DNA of 8,298 nt, taken from NCBI GenBank assembly GCA_037440525.1, contig JBBITW010000153.1:1-8298 (forward strand). Reading direction: 5' to 3'. Every line of letters begins with the position of its first letter. The stretch's first letter is position 1. The translations under genes and the position numbers were made by a program. This document shows, piece by piece, positions 1 to 5,787 of the stretch. Source of the DNA: JBBITW01 sp037440525. GTDB taxonomy: Bacteria; Desulfobacterota; BSN033; UBA1163. The notes beneath the pieces are model-generated. The model saw only the letters and a list, made by a program, of their open reading frames with translations, searched no databases and was not told the DNA's origin.

Positions 1-1
1 C

Positions 2-712
2 TCCCTTGATTACATCCGTTATAATGAAAAGGATGGTCTGAGAATTGGATCACTAAGTACCCATCGAAAGATAGAGAAGTCTTCCATTATTCAGAGCCAC
101 TTCAGGGTACTTAGTGAGATGGAATTGAATCTGGCAACGATTCAGACACGAAATTGGGGAACCATAGGAGGCAATCTCTGTCACGGAGACCCTGCTGGAG
201 ACCCTGCAGTGGTCTTAATCGCCCTGAACGCAGAGCTGAAGGTCAATAGCCTCAGTGGTGAAAGGGTAATCTCTATGGAGAACTTTTCAAAGGATTTACT
301 CGAGGTTGACCTTGCACCAGATGAAATGCTTACGGAGGTTCATATCCCAATTCCAAAACCCCGAACAGGTGTTGCTCATGAGAAATTGATGGTGATGCAG
401 GGTGATTCAGGTATTGTAGGAGCAGCAGTCTCTATAACACTTGCACCCGGGGATGGTATCTGCGAGGATGTAAGAATTGCCCTGAGCAATGTTGCATCTA
501 TTCCATTCAGGCCAAAGAAGGCAGAAGGCTTATTAATCGGGAAGGTTATAAATGAAGACCTTCTCATTGAGGCAGGTCGTATTGCTTCTGAAGAGGTTGA
601 TCCAAATTCTGATGTTCATGCATCAGCGGCATATAGAAGGGAAATGGTTAAGGTCTTTGTCAAGAGGGTTGGTCTTAAGGCCCTCGAAAGGGCTAAAGGA
701 GGTGTAAGATGA
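2..712 (+). CDS. FAD-binding subunit of a xanthine dehydrogenase/CO dehydrogenase-family molybdenum hydroxylase (5' partial)
   Basis: This is the medium (CoxM/HcrB-like) subunit, which passes electrons between the 2Fe-2S clusters and an external acceptor through FAD. The frame is open from base 2, giving 236 visible residues. The family usually has about 290, so roughly 50 N-terminal residues with the first FAD pyrophosphate loop lie outside the window. Seen: the GLRIGSLSTHRKIE segment near residues 13-26, the second FAD motif TIGGN (residues 54-58) followed by HGDPAGDPA, and a C-terminal CODH-type FAD domain ending in ASAAYRREMVKVFVKR. The Met at base 119 is internal: family similarity continues upstream of it and it has no good ribosome site. 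The 4Fe-4S insertion that I recall after TIGGN in 4-hydroxybenzoyl-CoA reductase is absent. The stop overlaps the next start (ATGA). The family is certain; the substrate is unknown. Confidence 0.93.
   Translation, partial: SLDYIRYNEKDGLRIGSLSTHRKIEKSSIIQSHFRVLSEMELNLATIQTRNWGTIGGNLCHGDPAGDPAVVLIALNAELKVNSLSGERVISMENFSKDLLEVDLAPDEMLTEVHIPIPKPRTGVAHEKLMVMQGDSGIVGAAVSITLAPGDGICEDVRIALSNVASIPFRPKKAEGLLIGKVINEDLLIEAGRIASEEVDPNSDVHASAAYRREMVKVFVKRVGLKALERAKGGVR
695..704 (+). promoter_or_regulatory. Strong Shine-Dalgarno site for the 2Fe-2S subunit
   Basis: AAAGGAGGTG lies four bases before the ATG at 709, inside the last codons of the FAD subunit. It supports the 709 start. With the ATGA overlap it suggests translational coupling of the two subunits. 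Confidence 0.75.
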
Positions 713-1194
713 AAGGTGAACCCAAGGATTTGAAGATCACTGTGAATGGGAAACTTTTTGAACTTAAGGTAAAACCAAAGGCCCTTCTCAGTGATGTCTT
801 AAGGAATGATTTAAAATTGACAGGTGTAAAGAGGGGCTGTCTGGAGAGCACCTGCGGGGTCTGCACTGTGATTATGGATGGTATGGCAGTGAGGTCGTGT
901 TCAATACTCGCTCTTCAGGCTAATGGCCACTCAGTGACAACAATTGAAGGGTTGGCTCAGGGGGGAAAACTTCATCCAATTCAGGAGACCTTTGTCAAGC
1001 ATGGAGCGATTGAATGTGGATTCTGTATCCCTGGAAGGGTTTTGATGGCAAAGGCATTGTTAGATGAGAACCCTAATCCTACCCGTGAAGAGGTGAGAGT
1101 AGCCATGCAGGGAGTTCTATGTGCTGATGTGGGCTACGCAAAACAGATAGAGGCTGTAGAGATTGCAGCAGAAAAAATGCGAGGGGGTGAATAG
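709..1194 (+). CDS. 2Fe-2S subunit of the molybdenum hydroxylase, with Asp at a cluster-ligand position
   Basis: This is the small (CoxS/HcrC-like) electron-transfer subunit, 161 residues, a usual length for the family. The N-terminal plant-ferredoxin-like domain carries the distal cluster ligands C44, C49, C52 and C64 (GCLESTCGVC and RSC). The C-terminal helical domain, which holds the cluster next to the Mo cofactor, has C103 and C106 (ECGFC) and C138. The canonical end of this motif is C-x-C (LCRCTGY), whereas here it reads LCADVGY, so the fourth ligand is D140 (codon GAT at 1126-1128). The reading frame is intact on both sides, so a frameshift does not explain it. The start overlaps the FAD subunit by four bases and has a strong ribosome site. 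It should work in a complex with the FAD and Mo subunits. The family is certain; how the altered cluster behaves is inferred. Confidence 0.95.
   Translation: MKGEPKDLKITVNGKLFELKVKPKALLSDVLRNDLKLTGVKRGCLESTCGVCTVIMDGMAVRSCSILALQANGHSVTTIEGLAQGGKLHPIQETFVKHGAIECGFCIPGRVLMAKALLDENPNPTREEVRVAMQGVLCADVGYAKQIEAVEIAAEKMRGGE
1181..1190 (+). promoter_or_regulatory. Shine-Dalgarno site that decides the start of the molybdopterin subunit
   Basis: GAGGGGGTGA closely resembles the consensus GGAGGTGA and ends eight bases before the ATG at 1199. The earlier in-frame ATG at 1163 has no comparable site and would overlap the upstream gene by 32 bases. The start at 1199 is therefore preferred. Confidence 0.6.
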
Positions 1195-1198
1195 GAAG

Positions 1199-3580
1199 AT
1201 GGCTAAGAAGAGAGAGACAAAGAGGGAAAAACCATCGGTTATTTTAAAAGAAGAGGAGTATTCTATTATTGGAAAACCCATACCTCGTGTGGACGCAATA
1301 TTGAAGGTGACAGGTGAAGCCAAGTATGCGGCTGATATTGAAGTTGCGGACATGCTCTGGGGAAAGGTCAAAAGGAGCCCTTATGCCCATGCGAGGATCT
1401 TAAACATAGATACGAGCAAGGCTGAGAGATTGTTAGGAGTAAAGGGGATAATCACGGGAAAGGACTTTGGAGGCTTTAAATGGGGCTGGAGCCGTGAGAC
1501 GAGAGATGAGGAGCCCTTAGCTACAAAGAAGGTGAGATATTTATATGAAGGGGTGGCAGCGGTTGCAGCCATTGATGAAGATACTGCTGAGGAGGCATGT
1601 GAGTTGATTGAAGTCGAATATGAACCCCTTCCAGGAGTATTTGATCCATTTGAGGCAATGAAGGAAGGGGCCCCACTTGTCCACGATGAGAGACCTGGGA
1701 ATATATGTGTTGAGTACCACTGGAACTTTGGCGATGTTGAGAAGGGTTTTGCGGAATCATATCTTGTCAGAGAAGATACATTCCAGACACCACGGATGGC
1801 AAAGGGATACCTCGAACCACCAGCAATTGTTGCCTACTGGCCTGATTCAAATCACCTGACAGTTCATCCTGCAAAGGGAAGCCCTTATTTCCCTTATAGA
1901 ATTCTTGCCAACTGTTTCAATCTTCCTCTGAGTCATGTGAGGGTGATTCAGCCTTTCATCGGGGCAGACTTCGGCGGGACAAAGAATGATATGGTCAATG
2001 GTGATTTCTCTGCCTGTATGCTTGCCAAGAAGACTGGAAAGCCTGTAAAGATAGTCTATACACAATTTGAAGAGCTTACCACATGTCTGAGACGTCATCC
2101 CATGTGGATAACAATAAAGACAGGTGTAACAAAGGACGGTAAAATTAAGGCGATTCAGACAAAGATCATCTCAGATGGTGGAGCCTATACACGAATGAGT
2201 CCTCTGAGTAACTTCCTCACAGGTATCTGCATGGGTTTACCTTATGAACTTCCCAATTTTAAGACAGATGTATGGTGTTATTTTACAAATAACCCGAGTT
2301 CTGCAGCCATGAGAGGCCATGGTATTTATCACACAAGGTTTGCAGGTGATGTTCAGATGGATATGATTGCAGAGGAACTTGGAATTGATCCTGTTGAGAT
2401 AAGGATGAGAAATGCAATAGATAACCCAAAACGGGGAAAGATCTATGAGACGATAAATAAGCTACACCTGGCAACCTGCGGGGTTAAGGAGTGTTTAGAA
2501 AAGGCAGCCAGGCAGATAAACTGGGAAGAGTATAAAAAGAGAGAGAAGGTAAAAGGGAATAAGGCCTATGGAGTCGGGTTTGCGTGTGGGGCCTATCTCA
2601 GCGGGACAAAGCTAAGTGGGCACAATGCATGTGCGGCGTTGGTAAGGATATGTGAGGATGGAAGTGTGAATTACATCACCGGTGCATCAGATGTAGGGCA
2701 GGGTTCGGATACAGTGACCACTGCAATGGTTGCAGAGGTTCTTGGGATTGGTCTGGAGGACATCGATATAAAAAGGGTTGATACAGTCCATACACCGGTT
2801 GACCCGGGAACATATGGAAGCAGGGTTACTGTCCTTGCCGGAGAGGCAGCTATCAACGCAGCCAAGGATGCTAAACGACAGCTTCTTGAGGTAGCGGCCA
2901 AGGAGTTTGGTGTAAAACCTGAGGATATGGATATTAAGGATAAGAAGGCATTTGTCAAATCCAATCCTGAGCAGAGCATACCCTGGGCAAGGCTTGTGAG
3001 GATGGCCTGCTATACTACACCAGGTATGGTAATTATAGGACGTGGCCAATCAACAAGAGGGATCAGCACCTATGGTCTGGCTGATTTCACTACAGGAATG
3101 GGAGATATTGGAACAAATTACAGTTTTACAGCCCAGGCCCAGGAGGTTGAAGTTGATCTCGAAACAGGGGTTGTAAAATGCACGAACCAAAGTGTAATCG
3201 CTCACGACTGTGGATTCCCGCTCAATCCCCCTGCAGTGGATACTCAGGTTGTAGGAGGGGCATACCATCCTGGTGTTGGTGCAGCACTTTATTGCGAATT
3301 TAAGATGGATAAGGGTTTAACCCTTAATCCAAACCTTGTTGACTATAAACTTCCACGTGCCTATGAGGCACCTATGACAAAGGTTATACATGTAATCACA
3401 AATGACCCATTCGGTCCATTTGGTGCGAAAGAGGCAAGTGAAGGAAGTACATGCACAGCACCACCGGCAGTAATCAATGCAATACATGATGCAGCCGGTG
3501 TTTGGATCAAAGATCTACCAGCCCATCCTGAGAAGGTCTATTGGGCATTAAAGGAGAAAGAAAAAAAGGAAAAGAAGTAG
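1199..3580 (+). CDS. Molybdopterin-binding catalytic subunit of the xanthine dehydrogenase/aldehyde oxidase family
   Basis: This is the large (CoxL/HcrA-like) subunit, 793 residues, which holds the Mo-pterin cofactor and performs hydroxylation or reductive dehydroxylation. It shows the N-terminal aldehyde oxidase a/b-hammerhead domain (IGKPIPRVDAILKVTGEAKYAADI, residues 34-57) and then the long Mo-binding domain. Cofactor loops seen are IGADFGGT (254-261, usually GGGFGGK), AMRGHG (370-375, the RGxG loop), ASDVGQGSDT (496-505, pterin contact through Q501), and AKEASE (743-748), whose E748 aligns with the catalytic Glu of xanthine dehydrogenase. The CSFR copper loop of aerobic CO dehydrogenase is absent, so it is not that enzyme. 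The start at 1199 follows the 2Fe-2S gene by four bases. Both ends are lysine-rich (MAKKRETKREK, KEKEKKEKK). No export signal was seen, so it is probably cytoplasmic. The aromatic context is suggestive of an HcrA-like role, but the substrate is not determined. Confidence 0.94.
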   Translation: MAKKRETKREKPSVILKEEEYSIIGKPIPRVDAILKVTGEAKYAADIEVADMLWGKVKRSPYAHARILNIDTSKAERLLGVKGIITGKDFGGFKWGWSRETRDEEPLATKKVRYLYEGVAAVAAIDEDTAEEACELIEVEYEPLPGVFDPFEAMKEGAPLVHDERPGNICVEYHWNFGDVEKGFAESYLVREDTFQTPRMAKGYLEPPAIVAYWPDSNHLTVHPAKGSPYFPYRILANCFNLPLSHVRVIQPFIGADFGGTKNDMVNGDFSACMLAKKTGKPVKIVYTQFEELTTCLRRHPMWITIKTGVTKDGKIKAIQTKIISDGGAYTRMSPLSNFLTGICMGLPYELPNFKTDVWCYFTNNPSSAAMRGHGIYHTRFAGDVQMDMIAEELGIDPVEIRMRNAIDNPKRGKIYETINKLHLATCGVKECLEKAARQINWEEYKKREKVKGNKAYGVGFACGAYLSGTKLSGHNACAALVRICEDGSVNYITGASDVGQGSDTVTTAMVAEVLGIGLEDIDIKRVDTVHTPVDPGTYGSRVTVLAGEAAINAAKDAKRQLLEVAAKEFGVKPEDMDIKDKKAFVKSNPEQSIPWARLVRMACYTTPGMVIIGRGQSTRGISTYGLADFTTGMGDIGTNYSFTAQAQEVEVDLETGVVKCTNQSVIAHDCGFPLNPPAVDTQVVGGAYHPGVGAALYCEFKMDKGLTLNPNLVDYKLPRAYEAPMTKVIHVITNDPFGPFGAKEASEGSTCTAPPAVINAIHDAAGVWIKDLPAHPEKVYWALKEKEKKEKK

Positions 3581-3584
3581 AACA

Positions 3585-3962
3585 ATGAAAGTCTTTGTTA
3601 TTCCAGGTTTGACAGAATTGCGAATAAAGGTCAATCCAAATAAGGATATAACACGTGAGGGACTACCCTATATTGTTATGCCCTGGATGTTTGCTCCATG
3701 GCCAGAGGTCAAAGATAAGGGTGTTATAGAACTGGAGCTCGAAGATGGAACCCTGAGGGGTCTCCTCAACGAGCTCTCCCGGCATTATAAAAGGGCAAAT
3801 ATCGATTTTGAACCCATCAACCCCAGGACAAAGGATATCGATTTTGATTACGATATCATTATAAACGGTCAGAATTATGTGAGTTTACCCAGAGGGCTTG
3901 AAACGAAGTTAAAAAAGGGGGATACGATCGTTATAAAGATGAACTGGCGCTGGGATGGCTGA
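3585..3962 (+). CDS. Enlarged MoaD/ThiS-like beta-grasp sulfur-carrier protein
   Basis: This 125-residue protein resembles MoaD/ThiS ubiquitin-like carriers, which take sulfur as a C-terminal thiocarboxylate and deliver it to molybdopterin or another acceptor. The C-terminal part fits best: DYDIIINGQNYVSL (residues 88-101) followed by GLETKLKKGDTIVIKM (104-119), which matches the usual 'VNG..V.....L..GD.V.I' pattern of these proteins. MoaD is normally about 80 residues. The extra length is mainly residues 24-46, a proline- and aromatic-rich stretch (LPYIVMPWMFAPWPEV). The protein ends in RWDG, a single terminal Gly instead of Gly-Gly. It starts four bases after the Mo subunit, with only a weak ribosome site (AGAAG at 3573-3577), and its stop overlaps the ThiF-like start. 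The neighbours make a cofactor role likely, but similarity alone is moderate. Confidence 0.72.
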   Translation: MKVFVIPGLTELRIKVNPNKDITREGLPYIVMPWMFAPWPEVKDKGVIELELEDGTLRGLLNELSRHYKRANIDFEPINPRTKDIDFDYDIIINGQNYVSLPRGLETKLKKGDTIVIKMNWRWDG

Positions 3963-4717
3963 TGGCTATGGAGCGAGAAGGGTTATCAAGGGACGAACTG
4001 ATTCGATACCAGAGGCAGATTATCATCCCGGAGTTCGGGGAGCAAGGGCAAAGAAGATTAAAGACATCCCACGTGTTGATTGCAGGGATTGGTGGTTTGG
4101 GCTGTGCCTCAGCAACATATCTGACAGCCGCTGGTATAGGAAAGCTAACAATCGTTGATTTTGATAAGGTTGAATTGTCAGACCTGAATCGCCAGGTTTT
4201 ATATTGTAAGGAGGATATAGGAAAAAAAAAGGTTCTTGTAGCTCAAAGGAGGCTCTCTAAGTTAAATCCAAATGTGGAGATCGTGCCTCAATATATTCGT
4301 ATTACAGAATCAAATATCCATGCTCTGATGGAGGGTGTTGAGGTTGTTGTAGATGGATTGGATAATCCAGAGACAAGACTTTTAGTTAACTCTGCTTGTG
4401 TTAAATATAAAATCCCATTTGTTTATGGAGGGGTTTCACGATTGCGGGGGATGATCACAACCATCATCCCCGGCAAGACCCCTTGCCTCTCCTGTTTTTA
4501 TCCTGAAGGGCCTCAAGGGGAGAGAGGGCTTGGAGTTCTTGGGCCCATTCCATCATTGATTGCAAACCTCCAGGTTCTTGAGGTTATAAAAATCCTTATA
4601 GGTGAAGAAACATCATTTTCTGGAAGGCTTCTTAGTTTCAATGGTAATGATATGCAGTTTCGATTTTACGAGATAAGGAGAAACGAAAACTGCAGGGTTT
4701 GTTCAGGCGCAGGTTGA
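3962..4717 (+). CDS. ThiF/MoeB/HesA-family adenylyltransferase (E1-like)
   Basis: This 251-residue enzyme should adenylate the C-terminus of a ubiquitin-like carrier using ATP, almost certainly the MoaD-like protein encoded just before it. Seen: RYQRQIIIPEFGEQGQ (15-30, with the ATP-contacting Arg), the Rossmann loop GIGGLG (42-47), the acidic strand end VDFD (65-68), SDLNRQ (73-78, Arg contact), and the Mg-binding DGLDN (131-135). A zinc site is formed by C175/C178 (PCLSC) and C244/C247 (CRVC). The Cys of the CAxxGVLG motif is replaced by Glu (E187), so a ThiF-type acyl-disulfide with the carrier is unlikely and a MoeB-like mechanism is favoured. There is no C-terminal rhodanese domain. The start overlaps the upstream stop (TGATG), implying translational coupling. 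A second ATG at 3968 is possible. Nine As at 4222-4230 lie inside the gene. Confidence 0.92.
   Translation: MAMEREGLSRDELIRYQRQIIIPEFGEQGQRRLKTSHVLIAGIGGLGCASATYLTAAGIGKLTIVDFDKVELSDLNRQVLYCKEDIGKKKVLVAQRRLSKLNPNVEIVPQYIRITESNIHALMEGVEVVVDGLDNPETRLLVNSACVKYKIPFVYGGVSRLRGMITTIIPGKTPCLSCFYPEGPQGERGLGVLGPIPSLIANLQVLEVIKILIGEETSFSGRLLSFNGNDMQFRFYEIRRNENCRVCSGAG
4222..4230 (+). repeat. A9 homopolymer tract inside the ThiF-like gene
   Basis: Nine consecutive As encode part of Gly-Lys-Lys-Lys in frame. It is the longest single-base run I noticed in the coding sequence. Such tracts can cause polymerase slippage, but the reading frame here is intact. Confidence 0.9.
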
Positions 4718-4773
4718 AGATACAATTTTTTTAAATTTTATTTTAATATCTCTCTAAATCATTTACATTTGTT
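4718..4773 (+). promoter_or_regulatory. AT-rich intergenic spacer, possible internal promoter
   Basis: These 56 bases are almost entirely A and T and form the longest non-coding stretch in the window. A TTTAAT at 4742-4747 resembles a -10 box. TTGAAG at 4714-4719 resembles a -35 box but is spaced 22 bases away, which is too far for a normal sigma-70 site. No Shine-Dalgarno sequence is visible before the next ATG. It may hold a promoter giving a short leader, but this is weakly supported. Confidence 0.25.
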
Positions 4774-5760
4774 ATGTCATCAAAACAGAAGGTTCTATTT
4801 GTTGGAGCAGGGGCTATTGGCTCGTTGATAGGCTCTTATATGGCAAAGGGAGGTGTGGATGTAACCCTGCTCGATATTGGTGATCATATAAATATCATCG
4901 CTAAAGAGGGCCTGAGGGTTTATACGATTGGAGGGGATTCCTTTGAGGTCAAGCCAAAGGCCTTTTCTGATAGCAGAATGGTTGAGGATGTTGATATAGT
5001 GATACTAACAGTAAAGACATTTCATACTGAATCTGCCCTTGCCTCTCTATCACATTTAAAGGAAAGATTAAGCTGTGCACTCTCAATTCAAAATGGTGTG
5101 GAAAAGGAGGACCACCTTATACGCTTTTTTGGGAGAGATAAGGTAATAGGGGCTATGTGTCTTGAAGGGGCTTCGCGTTTGGGGCCGAACCAGATTCAGC
5201 ATACAATGGCTGGAATAACCTACGTTGGAGAGCTCGGTGGAGAGGAAACAGAACGTGTGAAGTCTATATGTCAATTATTTAGGGCAGGAGGGCTGAAGGC
5301 TGATGTCACTTCGGATATAATATCCGCAGATTGGGCGAAGTGGATCAACTTTGCCGCTGGTGCTGCAATCTCGAGCCTTACAAGATTGGAATACTATAAA
5401 GTTCTTAAGAGCAGAGAATTGGGCCTACTTTTTTCTGAGATATATCGAGAATATGTAGAATTGGCCCGAGCAAAAGGCATAGAGGTTAAGGATTTCCCGG
5501 GTTTTGAGGTGAAGACTATCTCAGAGGCAAATCCCAACGAGGCCTTAGAAATACTAAGGGCAAGAGGTGAGGGATTGGAGTCACGCGGGATGATAAAGGT
5601 CAAGCCCTCACTATGTCAGGACGTTGAAGCAGGCAGGAGAACAGAATATGAAGCCATCTTTGGGTATGCACTTCGGGAGGCTTGGAAGATGGGATTAGAA
5701 ATGCCTTTGACAAGCTATATATATCGATTTTTAAAAGGGATTGAAGAAACCCTCAGTTGA
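4774..5760 (+). CDS. Ketopantoate reductase-like (ApbA/PanE family) NAD(P)-dependent dehydrogenase
   Basis: This 328-residue protein has the two-domain layout of 2-dehydropantoate 2-reductases, which reduce a 2-oxoacid to a 2-hydroxyacid with NAD(P)H. The Rossmann loop is VGAGAIGS (residues 10-17). VILTVKTFHT (76-85) and SIQNGVE (104-110) match the coenzyme-domain motifs. In the C-terminal helical domain, K189 (WAKWIN) fits the catalytic Lys, and SLCQDVEAGRRTE (279-291) matches the conserved Ser/Glu segment ending in E291. The Asn that normally follows the Lys by four residues is Phe here, with an Asn one place earlier, so activity on ketopantoate is doubtful. The gene follows the AT-rich spacer with no clear ribosome site and precedes the BcrC-like gene by 27 bases. 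Its position with a 2-hydroxyacyl-CoA dehydratase-family pair suggests a substrate in that pathway and not pantothenate synthesis. The family is clear; the role is inferred. Confidence 0.88.
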   Translation: MSSKQKVLFVGAGAIGSLIGSYMAKGGVDVTLLDIGDHINIIAKEGLRVYTIGGDSFEVKPKAFSDSRMVEDVDIVILTVKTFHTESALASLSHLKERLSCALSIQNGVEKEDHLIRFFGRDKVIGAMCLEGASRLGPNQIQHTMAGITYVGELGGEETERVKSICQLFRAGGLKADVTSDIISADWAKWINFAAGAAISSLTRLEYYKVLKSRELGLLFSEIYREYVELARAKGIEVKDFPGFEVKTISEANPNEALEILRARGEGLESRGMIKVKPSLCQDVEAGRRTEYEAIFGYALREAWKMGLEMPLTSYIYRFLKGIEETLS

Positions 5761-5775
5761 GGATAAATAAAAGGC

Positions 5776-5780
5776 AGGAG
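5776..5780 (+). promoter_or_regulatory. Ribosome binding site for the BcrC-like gene
   Basis: AGGAG lies seven bases before the ATG at 5788 in the 27-base spacer, within a purine-rich run. It supports this start. Confidence 0.6.
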
Positions 5781-5787
5781 AAAGAGG

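Noticed and set aside
119..121. ATG as the start of the first gene
   Set aside because: The frame is open back to base 2 and its translation continues the family pattern (GLRIGSLSTHRKIE). This is an internal Met of a gene cut by the window edge.
1163..1198. Upstream ATG as the start of the molybdopterin subunit
   Set aside because: It would overlap the 2Fe-2S gene by 32 bases, lacks a good ribosome site and adds residues with no family match. The ATG at 1199 has a Shine-Dalgarno site at the right distance.
2671..3049. Long open frames on the minus strand (102 and 120 codons) inside the molybdopterin subunit
   Set aside because: They lie fully inside a well-supported gene, show no recognisable domain, and are shadows of its codon bias. 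The same holds for the other minus-strand frames in the window.
1199..3580. Aerobic-type CO dehydrogenase large subunit (coxL), suggested by the FAD-FeS-Mo gene order
   Set aside because: The CSFR loop with the copper-binding Cys is absent; the equivalent loop reads RGHG.
2..3580. Naming the trio hcrBCA (4-hydroxybenzoyl-CoA reductase)
   Set aside because: The aromatic context is suggestive, but the FAD subunit lacks the 4Fe-4S insertion and the Mo loops do not identify the substrate, so no symbol was given.
3955..4158. 67-codon plus-strand frame overlapping the MoaD-like and ThiF-like genes
   Set aside because: It is out of frame with the clear ThiF motifs and has no family features.
4689..4730. 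Possible rho-independent terminator at the end of the ThiF-like gene
   Set aside because: AACTGC and GCAGGTT can pair only imperfectly across a 15-base loop, and the T-rich run starts about ten bases later. This is too weak to call a terminator.
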